64,000 bases of DNA from assembly GCF_002835935.1 (NCBI RefSeq), contig NZ_PJCF01000004.1, forward strand, positions 682,001 through 746,000. Direction: 5' to 3'. Under the pieces are notes generated by a model. It was not told the DNA's origin, made no database searches, and saw only the letters and a program-made list of their open reading frames with translations. Below, piece after piece: positions 28,069 through 37,921 of the stretch (its first letter is position 1; each line of letters starts with the position of its first letter). The stretch is from Paraglaciecola sp. MB-3u-78 (GTDB lineage: Bacteria > Pseudomonadota > Gammaproteobacteria > Enterobacterales > Alteromonadaceae). The translations under genes and the position numbers were made by a program.

Positions 28069-30434
28069 TGAAAGTCTTAAACAAAAAGTTAATACGAGAC
28101 TTATGGAAATTGCGCGGACAAGTCCTAGCAGTTGCCCTCGTTATTGGTTCAGGTGTGGCAACCTTAGTGATGTCGTTATCAACTATCGAAGCCCTTGAAG
28201 ACACCACTGAAGCCTATTATCAACGTTATCGCTTTGGTGAAATATTTGCTTTTGCCACTCGCGCCCCATTGCGGTTAACCAACCAAATTGCACAAATAAA
28301 TGGCGTACAAACAGTTCAGACGCGGATAAGTAGCTATGCAAATATAGACATTCAAGGATTTGACCAACCTGCTATAGCGCAACTTATGTCAATCCCAGAA
28401 AAAGGCCAGCCTTTACTGAATCAGTTGGTATTGCGAAAAGGCGGCTGGGTAAGCCCTGGGCGTGATGATCAGGTTATCCTCAATGAGCCTTTTGCAGAAG
28501 CACACCAACTCGATATTGGCGATACGGTCAGTGTCATTATGAACGGTCACAAAAAACATTTTTATGTGGTGGGGATCGCTCTAAGTCCAGAATTTATTTA
28601 CGCCATTGGCCCAGGTGCGCTGATGCCTGACGATAGTTTGTTTGGCGTGATGTGGATGTCATATGAGGTGCTTGCAGCGGCTTATGATCTGCAAGAGTCC
28701 TTCAACTATCTAAGTTTAACCTTAACGCGCAATACCCTGCCAGCAGATGTGCTTAATCAAGTTGATGTTTTACTTGAACCTTATGGTGGAGTCAGCGCCA
28801 TTAAACGCGAAGATCAAATATCAAATTGGTTTGTGAAGAACGAAATAGAACAGCAAAAAAGTATGGCCACCATATTGCCCGCTATTTTTATCACTGTGGC
28901 GGTATTTTTAACCAACATGGTGTTGTCACGTTTAATTGCAACAGAAAGAACCGAAATTGGCTTACTCAAAGCTTTTGGTTATGGCAATTTTCAAATCGCC
29001 TGGCATTACATTAAAATGATGTTGGTGATTGGGATCATAGGCGTGACAATTGGCTCAGTTATTGGCGCTTATTTTGGCCGTCTTAATACTGAAATGTATG
29101 CAGAACTGTTTCGTTTCCCTTTACTGATTTATCGTCCCAGCCCTTATGCTTTTATTATTGGTGGGTTAGTCAGTATAATCGCTGCTATTTTGGGGGCGTT
29201 AACTGCCGTTAGATCTGCTGTCAAATTACCCCCTGCTGAAGCGATGATACCGCCCTCCCCTGGCATTTATAAACGAACCTTTTTATCGTCGCTGGGCCTA
29301 GCTAGATTATTGGATCAGCCTACTCGTATTGCATTACGTCAAATATCTCGTCGGCCACTACGTTCATTTTTAACCAGTGCTGGGATCGCCATGGCAACCG
29401 GCTTAATTATTATGACCTTGCAGTGGGACGATTCGTTGTCGCATCTTAAACGCGTATATTTTTTTGATAGCCAGCGGCAACATATTACTGTGGGTGTGGT
29501 TGATCCTTTGCCGCTGCGTGCCATTTATGACTTCGAAAAATTACCTGGTGTCCTGACTGCAGAACCCATATATGCAGTTAATGCAGATTTTAGTTTTGGC
29601 TCAAAGACCCACAGAGGGGGCATTACAGGTATGCAGCCTGACAGCACCCTGCAAGTAATTTACGACGACGGGCGTAAACAAAGTATAGAGGTGCCCGACT
29701 CAGGGATAGTGATCGCCAGTCGTCTAGCTCGCAAACTCAATATTAAGATTGGGGACGTTATGGGGGTTGATGTTTTAGAAGGACGCAGGCCGGAATTATT
29801 GATACCTGTAGTGGGCATTTTTGATTCATATATCGGTCTGCCAACCTATATGAACTTAGACACCCTAAATCGCGCACTCAATGAAAGCCCCAGCTTTAAA
29901 TATGCCAACCTGTTAATCGACCCGTTATATCAAGATGAACTGTACGCAGCATTCAAGAATATGCCCAAGGTTAGCACTGTGATGTTGAAACAGTCTGCAT
30001 TGGATTCATTTGATGAACATCTGGTGGAACATTTGATGGTGTTTATCTCAATGTTTACTGGTTTAGCCGTGGTATTGGTATTTGGCGTGACTTACAACAG
30101 CACTCGGGTTGCGCTATCAGAGCGCGGGCGAGAACTAGCCACCTTACGTGTGCTGGGATTTACCAAGGGAGAGATTTCTTATGTATTACTGGGTGAAGTC
30201 ATGTTTTTGATTTTACTAGGATTGCCTCTTGGCTGTTTATTTGGAGGCATTTTAGTGTGGTCGATGGCACAGTCGTTTGACACCGAAATGTATCGAATTC
30301 CTTTGGTGATCGAGGCTTCAACCTACGGATATGCCATTGTGTGGGTTGTCATCGCCGCTATCTTATCCGCGGCTCTGGTCAGGCGAAGAGTGAACAAACT
30401 TGATTTGATCAGAGTATTAAAAACGAGGGAATAA
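28062..30434 (+). CDS. ABC transporter permease with two FtsX domains
   Basis: The 790-residue membrane protein has an N-terminal helix ([19 protein letters not shown]), a large periplasmic domain, an FtsX-like three-helix block around residues 270-380, a second periplasmic domain and a second FtsX block near the C-terminus ([20 protein letters not shown]). This doubled layout is typical of exporters that use an HlyD-type adaptor. It abuts the adaptor gene with no gap. The substrate is unknown. Confidence 0.85.
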   Translation: MVMKVLNKKLIRDLWKLRGQVLAVALVIGSGVATLVMSLSTIEALEDTTEAYYQRYRFGEIFAFATRAPLRLTNQIAQINGVQTVQTRISSYANIDIQGFDQPAIAQLMSIPEKGQPLLNQLVLRKGGWVSPGRDDQVILNEPFAEAHQLDIGDTVSVIMNGHKKHFYVVGIALSPEFIYAIGPGALMPDDSLFGVMWMSYEVLAAAYDLQESFNYLSLTLTRNTLPADVLNQVDVLLEPYGGVSAIKREDQISNWFVKNEIEQQKSMATILPAIFITVAVFLTNMVLSRLIATERTEIGLLKAFGYGNFQIAWHYIKMMLVIGIIGVTIGSVIGAYFGRLNTEMYAELFRFPLLIYRPSPYAFIIGGLVSIIAAILGALTAVRSAVKLPPAEAMIPPSPGIYKRTFLSSLGLARLLDQPTRIALRQISRRPLRSFLTSAGIAMATGLIIMTLQWDDSLSHLKRVYFFDSQRQHITVGVVDPLPLRAIYDFEKLPGVLTAEPIYAVNADFSFGSKTHRGGITGMQPDSTLQVIYDDGRKQSIEVPDSGIVIASRLARKLNIKIGDVMGVDVLEGRRPELLIPVVGIFDSYIGLPTYMNLDTLNRALNESPSFKYANLLIDPLYQDELYAAFKNMPKVSTVMLKQSALDSFDEHLVEHLMVFISMFTGLAVVLVFGVTYNSTRVALSERGRELATLRVLGFTKGEISYVLLGEVMFLILLGLPLGCLFGGILVWSMAQSFDTEMYRIPLVIEASTYGYAIVWVVIAAILSAALVRRRVNKLDLIRVLKTRE

Positions 30435-31658
30435 ATGATGCAAAGCAAACATGTGCGGTTTTTACTTTGGGCTGTGATTGCTATGGTCTTGTTATCAGTG
30501 TTGACTTATCTTTTTAGACCTAGAGCGATAATTGTGGATATAGCTCAAGTGGTTAAGGGAGAGCTACAAGAAATTATCACTGACGAAGCGAAGACAAGGG
30601 TTCACGATGTTTATATCTTATCAGCCCCTGTTACTGGGCATCTGCGGAGGATAGAGGCTGAAGTGGGCGACCAAGTCGAACGGTTGACAACTATAGTGGC
30701 CGAAATAGAACCTATCGACCCTGATTTTCTTGACCCACGAAGTGAAGCCCAAGCAAAAGCTGATATCAAAACTGCAGAGTCGGCGGTGTTGCTGGCACAA
30801 GCTCGAGTTAATCAGGCTCAGGCTGAGTTGGATTTTGCGAATGCAGAATTCGACAGAATGCGTGAACTACGAGTCAGCAATAGTGTGTCTGCGCGCGAAC
30901 TAGATAATTCTGAACGAATATACAAAACCGCATTAGCTGCCTTGGCTACCACTCAAGCTGGGCTGCAAATGCGAGTCTATGAATTGGAACGATCCAAGGC
31001 ATTAATGTTGTCCCCTTCTACAACTCAAACTCAACACGGTAACTGCCAATGTGTCAACATAACCGCTCCAGTTAGCGGACGCATATTAAAAGTATTGAAT
31101 AAAAGTGAGGGAGTGGTCATAGCGGGGACTGCTTTGCTTGAAATTGGCAATCCAAAAGACCTTGAAATAGTCGTGGAATTACTGTCTTTCGATGCAGTAA
31201 AAGTAGAACCTGGCCAAGTAGTCAATATTAAAAACTGGGGCGGCCCCCAGCCACTCACAGGTAGAGTCAATCGTATTGAACCTATAGGTTTTATGAAAGT
31301 ATCAGCCCTAGGTATAGAAGAACAAAGAGTGAATGTTATTGTTGATATTACCAGTGAATATAACAACTGGGCACGTCTGGGACATGGGTATCAGGTGGAT
31401 GTGGAAATAGTCTTATGGAATGGCTCAGATTTATTAAGTGTGCCCGTCACTGCTTTATTTAGGGAACAAGATAAGTGGGCGATATTTGTGGTCAGAGAAA
31501 AAACTGCCTATAAGCAAATAATCAGTATTGGCCACAAAAATGCCTTTAATGTTGAGGTGATTTCAGGGCTTAACGAGGGCGATTGGTATGTGTCCCATCC
31601 AAATAATCAAATTACTGACAATGTGAAAGTATCTTCACGTACAGATTATATTGAATAA
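30435..31658 (+). CDS. HlyD-family periplasmic adaptor (membrane fusion protein)
   Basis: The 407-residue protein has one N-terminal transmembrane helix (FLLWAVIAMVLLSVLTYLF), a lipoyl-like half (VTGHLRRIEAEVGDQVERL), an Ala/Glu-rich coiled-coil hairpin at about residues 105-195, the second lipoyl half (ITAPVSGRILKVLNKSEGVV) and a beta-barrel region. It completes an ABC-type three-gene exporter with the two genes before it. No outer-membrane factor is encoded here. Confidence 0.84.
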   Translation: MMQSKHVRFLLWAVIAMVLLSVLTYLFRPRAIIVDIAQVVKGELQEIITDEAKTRVHDVYILSAPVTGHLRRIEAEVGDQVERLTTIVAEIEPIDPDFLDPRSEAQAKADIKTAESAVLLAQARVNQAQAELDFANAEFDRMRELRVSNSVSARELDNSERIYKTALAALATTQAGLQMRVYELERSKALMLSPSTTQTQHGNCQCVNITAPVSGRILKVLNKSEGVVIAGTALLEIGNPKDLEIVVELLSFDAVKVEPGQVVNIKNWGGPQPLTGRVNRIEPIGFMKVSALGIEEQRVNVIVDITSEYNNWARLGHGYQVDVEIVLWNGSDLLSVPVTALFREQDKWAIFVVREKTAYKQIISIGHKNAFNVEVISGLNEGDWYVSHPNNQITDNVKVSSRTDYIE

Positions 31659-32287
31659 GGTCAGAGCAGGCGTCAAAGGTTCCCGGATAGCCAATCCTAT
31701 ATTTTGGTTTGTAGCACCTACTAGCCTTCCTCGACGAAACTTTGTCAAAGGGGCAATGGCTGGCTCTATCGCTTTAGGCGTGGTTAATTTAGGCAAGGCA
31801 CATAGTACAGAATATAGCGGTAGCGATACGAAGAACATGTTAACCGGTAATGAATTTGATCTTACCGTGTCTGATACCCCTGTTAATTTCACCGGCGAGA
31901 AACGTATTGCCACTACTATTAATGGCAGTGTTCCTGGGCCTACCCTAGTTTGGCAAGAAGGCGAAACCTTTACTATTCGGGTTACCAATCATTTATCTGT
32001 GTCTACTTCTATTCATTGGCACGGGCTTATCTTACCTTTTCAAATGGCTCAAGCAATACCTTTTTCGATGTACGCATTCCAGGTTTGAAGTTAACAGTCA
32101 TCTGTGCAGATGGTCAGGATGTTGAACCGGTAAGTGTCGATGAATTTAGATTTGGTCCCGGCGAAACCTACGACGTTATAGTTAAACCCACCGACGATGC
32201 ACACCAGTGCACTTTCGGCACGGAGAGCGCGTCAGGGTAATATTGCAAAATGACACTATGATGACTCATCCCATGCATTTACATAGC
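31651..32287 (+). pseudogene. remnant of copper-resistance multicopper oxidase (CopA type)
   Basis: The first frame (31651-32088) has a Tat signal (LPRRNFVKGAMAG) and the first cupredoxin domain with the copper ligand motif IHWHGLIL, then loses homology. A second frame to 32240 carries FFDVRIPGLKLTVICADGQD and PGETYDVIVKP from the second domain, and a last scrap near 32252-32287 reads DTMMTHPMHLHS, the C-terminal copper site. About half of the roughly 600-residue protein is missing, with frame changes. It overlaps the HlyD gene end by eight bases. Confidence 0.8.
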
Positions 32288-32290
32288 GTA

Positions 32291-32473
32291 GGCAAAGGGC
32301 TTTCATCAGTTACAACTGGTTTTCGCTTGCGCTACGAATTTAGCTGAGAATTCGCGCCCTATTTAGGGATTGAATGGACTGGCCAATACGGTAATACCGC
32401 AGATTTCATCAAATTGGAAGGCGGCTCAACCAGGCAAACACAATGGGTCGCTGGAATTCGTTTCTTGTTTTAA
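32291..32473 (+). pseudogene. remnant of copper-resistance outer-membrane protein CopB
   Basis: Sixty codons read as the C-terminal strands of CopB: GLSSVTTGFRLRYEFS, then an in-frame TGA, then EFAPYLGIEWTGQYGNTADF and WVAGIRFLF with the final stop. Only the C-terminal tail remains and it follows the CopA remnant directly, the normal copAB gene order. Confidence 0.75.
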
Positions 32474-32571
32474 GAAGAAACAATTGGACGTTGACTTTAT
32501 CTGACTCAACGTTCAATTCAATTTATTAAATATTAGAAATCCACTTTGAATATTTAGTTATAGCCGAATAT

Positions 32572-33084
32572 ATGTTTAATGTGTTTCGAGAAGTCAGGGA
32601 ATTCACTTTAGGCTTCAAATTGAATGGATCAAGACTGATGCAAACACAATCAAAAATCGTCGATTTACCTGAGTTTAATGTGGTGATCTTCTCATTTCTT
32701 CTAAATTTTATTTGGGAAATGTGGCAAATACCTTTCTTTATGGCGATCCCTAACGGCACACATTGGGCTGGTGTGGTTGCCTGCACGCAGGCAACTTTTG
32801 GCGATGCAGCGATTTCCATCGTAGCATTCTGGTGTGTTGCTGCGTTCGCAAAATCGCGGAGGTGGATTATTAAGCCGAGTCCTTCCCAGATTGGAAGCTT
32901 CGTCATGGTGGGAGTCGTCATTACGATCGCATTCGAGGCTATAGCCACAGTTTTATTAGATCGGTGGAGTTATTCGCCATCAATGCCAACACTACCGATC
33001 CTTGGAACTGGGCTATTGCCAGTACTCCAGTGGATCTTATTGCCACCCTTGACTATTTGGTTCGTTCGACGCCAGCTTACATAA
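32572..33084 (+). CDS. small integral membrane protein of unknown function
   Basis: The 170-residue product has about four hydrophobic helices with conserved-looking aromatic/acidic segments (FLLNFIWEMWQIPFFMA, TQATFGDAAISIVAFWCVAA, TIAFEAIATVLLDRW). I do not recognise a named family. The ATG at 32638 (MQTQSKIVDLPEF) may be the true start because it lies just before the first helix. It follows the decayed copAB genes, so a link to metal stress is possible but unproven. Confidence 0.6.
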   Translation: MFNVFREVREFTLGFKLNGSRLMQTQSKIVDLPEFNVVIFSFLLNFIWEMWQIPFFMAIPNGTHWAGVVACTQATFGDAAISIVAFWCVAAFAKSRRWIIKPSPSQIGSFVMVGVVITIAFEAIATVLLDRWSYSPSMPTLPILGTGLLPVLQWILLPPLTIWFVRRQLT

Positions 33085-33378
33085 TTTACAATGTGGTGAT
33101 CACTTTCGCACCGCCTAACTCAGGCGATATACTCGCGTTAAAATTTGTACAAGAACTTTAACTTCAAACCCAAAGTATGCTTTGGTCATCATCTACTTGT
33201 AAATAATCACTAGAAACGCCTAAGTCATGACGGTTTGGAAATATACGCAAGGATAAAACCAAGTTTGGGACTTTGTGAACTATATGCTATCACTAGCAGA
33301 TGATTCAAAAGATAAACGATGTGATCTTAATTAAAGTTAATTTAACCTCGGTACATTTTCCTAAGGAATAAATAATTT

Positions 33379-33843
33379 ATGTTTTTACGTTATTTGTTGT
33401 TTTTTATTTTGATTAACCCGTTGAGCGCAATTGCTGCCACTCAAACAATCCAAATATACAGATGGACGGATGATTCTGGGATAAACCATTTGTCCCAATT
33501 CCCCCCTGAAGGCAAAAACAATAATTTTAATGTAGAAAAAATTCAGGTATCAATCCTGATTTCAAAGCCTCCAAAAGAAGAAAGTAACAAGGAGCGGATG
33601 GAAAATATTAAGAAATACATCGAAGAAAGAGAAAGTGCTAGAAAAATGCAAATAGAATCATCAAAAACAGCACAAACAAATAAAAAAAATTGTGCACTCG
33701 CGCGCAAGAATCTCGATCTTTATCAAAGTGGCCAAAGAATAAGAACAGGTGTTAATGACAATAGTGATACTCAAATATTAACAGAAAAAGAGCGGCTCAA
33801 ACGCATCAAACGATCAGAAAAAAATGTCCAGTCTTATTGTTGA
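33379..33843 (+). CDS. secreted DUF4124-type protein
   Basis: The 154-residue protein has a cleavable signal peptide (LLFFILINPLSAIAA), then the DUF4124 pattern IYRWTDDSGINHLSQFPPEG, and a long Lys/Glu-rich helical C-terminal part. Such proteins are periplasmic and of unknown function. AAGGAAT lies before the ATG. A large hairpin follows the gene. Confidence 0.75.
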   Translation: MFLRYLLFFILINPLSAIAATQTIQIYRWTDDSGINHLSQFPPEGKNNNFNVEKIQVSILISKPPKEESNKERMENIKKYIEERESARKMQIESSKTAQTNKKNCALARKNLDLYQSGQRIRTGVNDNSDTQILTEKERLKRIKRSEKNVQSYC

Positions 33844-33862
33844 ATAACGGGGACCAGTAAAT

Positions 33863-33902
33863 GCCCAATATTAGCTGATAATTATATCAGTTAATATTGG
33901 GC
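33863..33902. terminator. large hairpin between convergent genes
   Basis: An 18-bp stem with one wobble pair (GCCCAATATTAGCTGATA against TATCAGTTAATATTGGGC) has a 4-base loop. It lies between convergent genes and could stop transcription from both sides, although no T-run follows. Confidence 0.6.
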
Positions 33903-33946
33903 GACAAAGTCACTTGCTCAATAAGCACTTCCAGCTTCCCAGTCAA

Positions 33947-34405
33947 TTACATGTCTGAAAACCGATTTACCCCTTGTACCATTCGTTTAATTTCATTTTC
34001 CTCAATACCTTTTATCGTATCAAGCAATTCTTTGGCGCTGTCTATATCGACACGAGAATAAAGATGAGTGTACAACTCAATCACTTGCTGGTGATGGTTT
34101 ACAGTCTTTTCCATAATGTGCGTCATATCTAATTCTTTAAAGGGTGAGTCGCAATGACCATGCTCAATAAAGGGGTGTTTTTCGATATAGTCATAACACC
34201 AAGTGTTCAATGCTTTTTTATCAGCAGTATTGATAAACCCCTGCACAATGCGCTCTAAACTCGCTTCGTGATCAGACAAGTAGTGTAGGGTCATTTGTGC
34301 CCGCTCATCTTTATTTTGTTCAGAACAGTGTTTTAAGCAGTCCTTTAAGTTTTTATGAAATGTAACAGTCCAATTAAGTACGTCTCTAATTGTTTCAACT
34401 TGCAT
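33947..34405 (-). CDS. helical hypothetical protein, possibly ferritin-like
   Basis: The 152-residue cytoplasmic protein is predicted all-helical with His/Glu-rich turns (LHYLSDHEASLERI, KTVNHHQQVIELYTHL, IKGIEENEIKRMV), reminiscent of ferritin-like or hemerythrin-like four-helix proteins. The ligand pattern is not clear enough to assert metal binding. It lies 59 bp downstream of an APC permease gene in the same orientation. Confidence 0.6.
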   Translation of the reverse strand: MQVETIRDVLNWTVTFHKNLKDCLKHCSEQNKDERAQMTLHYLSDHEASLERIVQGFINTADKKALNTWCYDYIEKHPFIEHGHCDSPFKELDMTHIMEKTVNHHQQVIELYTHLYSRVDIDSAKELLDTIKGIEENEIKRMVQGVNRFSDM

Positions 34406-34464
34406 AGTGATATTCCTAAGTTTAATCGTATTTATCTTCGCTAATTGTTTGATTACGGGTCTGA

Positions 34465-35787
34465 CTACTCAGATGTTTCAGTTGAGCCTTTACCGTACCA
34501 CTTAGACAAGTAAAAGCGTTCGTATGAAAATATGCTAACAACAGCAACCGCTGAATAAACAACGATGAGCGGATCTGTGTTTATTTTGTACATTGTAAGA
34601 GCCGTAAGAACGATCGCATCGAAAGTCAACGCCATCAATATTATCGGTGACGAAGCACTTATTTCCTTTCGCATATAGCGATAAACACCCCATTGAATGA
34701 TCATGTCCATTACTATGTATAAAAAAGCGCCAAGTGAAGCAATCCTTCCGATATCAAAGAATACGGCAAGTAGCGAAGCAATCACCACAGCATATACAAG
34801 TGTGTGTTTACGAATAGAGCCTGACATCCCAAAATGGCTGTGGGGGATCATTTTCATATCAGTCATCATGGCCAACATGCGCGATACCGCAAAAACACTT
34901 GCTAATACGCCAGACAATGTCGCCACAGCAGCAAGGACGATGGTTAAATAGAATCCAGTGCGACCAAGAGCTGGCTCTGCCGCTTCTGCCAACGAGTAAT
35001 CTTTTGCTGAAATGATTTCTTCAATGGAAAGACTAGAGCCAACAGCAAATGTGACAAGCACATAAACGACAGCACACAATGCAATAGAAATCATGATAGC
35101 CAAACCGATATTTCGATGCGGGTTGGTGATTTCCGACCCGCTATTCGTGATGGTCGTAAAACCTTTAAAGGCTAAAATGGTGAGTGCCACTGAAGCTATA
35201 AATCCCGTTAAACTAAAGGTAGATGTCGTATCAACGTTGGCAGAAAATTGAAATCCACTCGACCACAATGCGGCTATGGCAAACAGGGAAATGCCACCAA
35301 TTTTAATGACCGCCATAATTGATGACAGAAAGCCAACCGAACGATTTCCAGCCATATTGACGGCAAATGCAAAAAGTATGACGCCAACAGATATGATGGG
35401 CACCAATAGACCACCCGTGATATCGAAAGGCCGCAAAACGTAAGAGGCAAAGGTTCTAGCAACAAGGCTTTCTGCAATGACCATGGATAGTGCCATCAAT
35501 AAAGCCGCGCCAGCGGCAATCGCGCCAGTGCCATAGGACTTTTGTAAAATCATCGCAACACCACCCGATGATGGCCATGCATTGGACATTTTTATGTAGC
35601 TGTAAGCACTGAATCCGGCAATGATAGCGCCGATAATAAAAGCAAATGGAAAGAAAGGCCCGGCTAATTCGGCTACTTGACCTGTTAGCGCAAAAATACC
35701 GGCACCAATCATAACGCCAGTTCCCATCGCAACTGCACTAGTAAGAGAAATTGACTCTTTACCCTGTGTGTTGTGTTTATGATCCAT
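34465..35787 (-). CDS. APC-superfamily amino acid permease
   Basis: The 440-residue membrane protein begins with the APC signature of helix 1 (VAMGTGVMIGAGIFALTGQ), includes the helix 6 region (LTILAFKGFTTITNSGSEI) and has about twelve hydrophobic segments. It should import an amino acid or related solute by proton symport or exchange. The substrate cannot be inferred. It is followed by the helical protein gene, possibly in one unit. Confidence 0.85.
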   Translation of the reverse strand: MDHKHNTQGKESISLTSAVAMGTGVMIGAGIFALTGQVAELAGPFFPFAFIIGAIIAGFSAYSYIKMSNAWPSSGGVAMILQKSYGTGAIAAGAALLMALSMVIAESLVARTFASYVLRPFDITGGLLVPIISVGVILFAFAVNMAGNRSVGFLSSIMAVIKIGGISLFAIAALWSSGFQFSANVDTTSTFSLTGFIASVALTILAFKGFTTITNSGSEITNPHRNIGLAIMISIALCAVVYVLVTFAVGSSLSIEEIISAKDYSLAEAAEPALGRTGFYLTIVLAAVATLSGVLASVFAVSRMLAMMTDMKMIPHSHFGMSGSIRKHTLVYAVVIASLLAVFFDIGRIASLGAFLYIVMDMIIQWGVYRYMRKEISASSPIILMALTFDAIVLTALTMYKINTDPLIVVYSAVAVVSIFSYERFYLSKWYGKGSTETSE

Positions 35788-36058
35788 TTGTCGGATACCC
35801 CATTGGTAATTGAATGAAAATGTTGACTAAATTAGTTTTACAAACGCCATCGGCTCCAATTATTTAACTAAGATAATCTCCTGAATGAGTATAATGAGCC
35901 CCCTATTAGTTAATTTACTTGGTGTTACTTACCGCTACTGCGCCGAACACCAATTCCTTTAATTGCATTACAAAGAAGCAGTAGCTCTCCTCTATAAAAT
36001 GTGTTCACCAATAGTGACTAATGCTGGTGACATGGCGCTTCAACCTCCACTTTCGTAT

Positions 36059-36703
36059 TTATTTTGATTGAGCGATAAAAGACTTCCATTGCGATACGCG
36101 AGGGATAAACATCGGTACTCGTTTTTGATATTCGATATATTCCTCACCAAATTCTTTTATTACCGCTAATTCCTCCCGTTTGGACAGTCGGTAATAGATA
36201 AAGATGATAACCGGTAGTAATCCGACAGAAAAAAGTGTTGGCCAGTGCACCACGCCTTCACCAAACAACGCAATAAATAACCCCGTGTATTGTGGATGCC
36301 GTGCCAGGGCATAAAGTCCATCAGTCACCAATTTGTTTTCGTGTCTGGCTCGGTGTACCTGACGCCAACCTTGAAAAAAGATACCGATGCCAATGAAAAG
36401 CAAGATGTAGCCCAAAATCATTGAGATCATCATCCCTGTTTCGCCCATCCCCATCAAAGAAGACCACAGATTGGCATTGAGGCCGGTTCGGTCGAGACCA
36501 CCAAAACGTGCAAGTAAGTAAATCGTTAATGGAAATCCATACATTTCTGCATATAGCGCAATAATAAAAGCTTGTACCACCCCTGCCCCTGCCCATTCGT
36601 GCCAAGAGGAAGGGGCCAAATATTTATACATATACCATGAGACAAGCACGATCATGATCAGCGCTAGTACCCACATCCCTGAATGTGCTATTTGTTCGTT
36701 CAT
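36059..36703 (-). CDS. isoprenylcysteine carboxyl methyltransferase-like membrane protein
   Basis: From ATG 36703 the 214-residue protein has five or so helices and the ICMT/phospholipid-methyltransferase signature ARHPQYTGLFIALFGEG, then KREELAVIKEFGEEYIEYQK. Bacterial members often sit in metal-resistance loci, and their substrate is unknown. It is the last gene of the MerR-CopA operon; the upstream gene's stop is two bases before this ATG, so the longer frame from 36724 is less likely. Confidence 0.78.
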   Translation of the reverse strand: MNEQIAHSGMWVLALIMIVLVSWYMYKYLAPSSWHEWAGAGVVQAFIIALYAEMYGFPLTIYLLARFGGLDRTGLNANLWSSLMGMGETGMMISMILGYILLFIGIGIFFQGWRQVHRARHENKLVTDGLYALARHPQYTGLFIALFGEGVVHWPTLFSVGLLPVIIFIYYRLSKREELAVIKEFGEEYIEYQKRVPMFIPRVSQWKSFIAQSK

Positions 36704-36704
36704 A

Positions 36705-36965
36705 TTATTTTGCCTTGCTTCCAAAGAAGTTATAGAGCGGCACCCAAATCAATGCGATAAACCAGCCGTATGCGTAACTTTCTAACGCGCCTATGAAAAA
36801 ACTTTTCCAGCTTATCCATTCAAAGCCAGGTAGCAGTTTTAACCAGACTTCATACATAGCTTGCTGAGGAAACAGCAGACCAAAGCCTACACAGACACTG
36901 AAACTCATGAGTAAAAATAAGCTCGTTGCATGCCCAAAGGCGAAAAGTGATATTTTATGCTTCAT
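36705..36965 (-). CDS. DUF5676-type small membrane protein
   Basis: The 86-residue protein has two helices with the family-like segments FGHATSLFLLMSFSVCVGFG and WKSFFIGALESYAYGWFIAL. Proteins of this kind are commonly encoded beside copper ATPases and YHS proteins. It overlaps the YHS gene by 11 bases, which supports co-translation. Function is unknown. Confidence 0.75.
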   Translation of the reverse strand: MKHKISLFAFGHATSLFLLMSFSVCVGFGLLFPQQAMYEVWLKLLPGFEWISWKSFFIGALESYAYGWFIALIWVPLYNFFGSKAK

Positions 36966-37263
36966 GCTGTTGTCCCTCTTTTACTATTAGTGTGTTTGGC
37001 TTTTTACTAAATTCAGCTTTATTTTCATCAAACTCTTCTAAACATGCTTTAGAGCAAAAACGAAACAATTTTTTGTCAACTAACTCTCCATACCCCTCGT
37101 CATCCGCGACTTGTTTTCCACAAACCGGATCAATAAAAATGTCTTTATCTTTAGGTTTTTCATGGCCGTGATGATGGCCATGGGCTAGATGTGCGCCACA
37201 ACCAAAGCGCATAAAAAGGTAAAATAGTCCTGCGTAAAGCAATAGTGTAAATAATCCACCCAT
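36955..37263 (-). CDS. membrane-anchored YHS-domain metal-binding protein
   Basis: The 102-residue protein has an N-terminal helix, a His-rich linker (AHGHHHGHEKPKDKD) and a YHS domain (IDPVCGKQVADDEGYGEL ... FRFCSKACLEEFDEN). YHS domains bind metal through cysteines and often deliver or sense copper near CopA-type pumps. It is part of the minus-strand MerR-CopA operon. Confidence 0.82.
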   Translation of the reverse strand: MGGLFTLLLYAGLFYLFMRFGCGAHLAHGHHHGHEKPKDKDIFIDPVCGKQVADDEGYGELVDKKLFRFCSKACLEEFDENKAEFSKKPNTLIVKEGQQHEA

Positions 37264-37333
37264 GAGTTTTTCCTTTAATTAATAGCGCTGTAAATTTAAT
37301 GTGTATTTCAATTGGATCTGGCAGATAGTAATG

Positions 37334-37555
37334 TCATATCCTCGTTTTTTTGTGCTTCGAGTGATTCACTTGAGGACTGGCATGACAGCTCCAAGGCTTA
37401 TGTTTAGCGTTATCTCTGATGTTCTCATCAACAAACTGGTAATAGCCTTCTTTGAAATTTGTCCACCAATCGTGTGAAATATCAGCACCATTTATTTTTA
37501 TTATGTTTTCTATGCCGTCCAGCTCACAATGGGTGGCGTCATAACCTATGTGCAA
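37334..37555 (-). CDS. small hypothetical protein in copper operon
   Basis: A 73-codon frame starts with TTG immediately after the cupredoxin stop codon, which suggests coupled translation. It contains HDWWTNFKEGYYQFVDENI and a basic, His-containing tail. I do not recognise the family. The unusual start and small size leave doubt, but the position inside a tight operon supports it. Confidence 0.5.
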   Translation of the reverse strand: MHIGYDATHCELDGIENIIKINGADISHDWWTNFKEGYYQFVDENIRDNAKHKPWSCHASPQVNHSKHKKTRI

Positions 37556-37909
37556 TTATTCGACGATTAACTCACCTAGGTACATTTTCATTTGGCAGTG
37601 AAACGGATAACGTCCAGGTAATGAGGCAGGTATAGTGACACTCACTTTTTTGTTTAAGGGTAAGGTGGCATTAATCTCCAAATCAGGGATGAGTAATGTC
37701 TCAGAACAAGATGACGCATCTAATCTTGTAAAAGTGATCGCAGTGTCTTTATTCGCCGCTATTTTGATAGTTGACGGTTGATATACTCCATCTTTAACGA
37801 CAATTTCAACCGCTCCATCTTGCATAGCCACGTTGGGTGATTTGTACATCCAAAACCACCAGATAATGAGCAGTATCAATCCGAATCCAGCTAAGTTAAT
37901 CCACATCAT
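37556..37909 (-). CDS. membrane-anchored cupredoxin-like protein
   Basis: The 117-residue protein has one N-terminal helix and a cupredoxin-type beta domain with VVKDGVYQPSTIKI and a C-terminal YPFHCQMKMYLGELIVE, in which Cys, His and Met are candidate copper ligands. It lies 12 bp after the CopA ATPase gene. It probably handles copper on the outer face of the inner membrane. Confidence 0.8.
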   Translation of the reverse strand: MMWINLAGFGLILLIIWWFWMYKSPNVAMQDGAVEIVVKDGVYQPSTIKIAANKDTAITFTRLDASSCSETLLIPDLEINATLPLNKKVSVTIPASLPGRYPFHCQMKMYLGELIVE

Positions 37910-37921
37910 AATTTCAAACTC

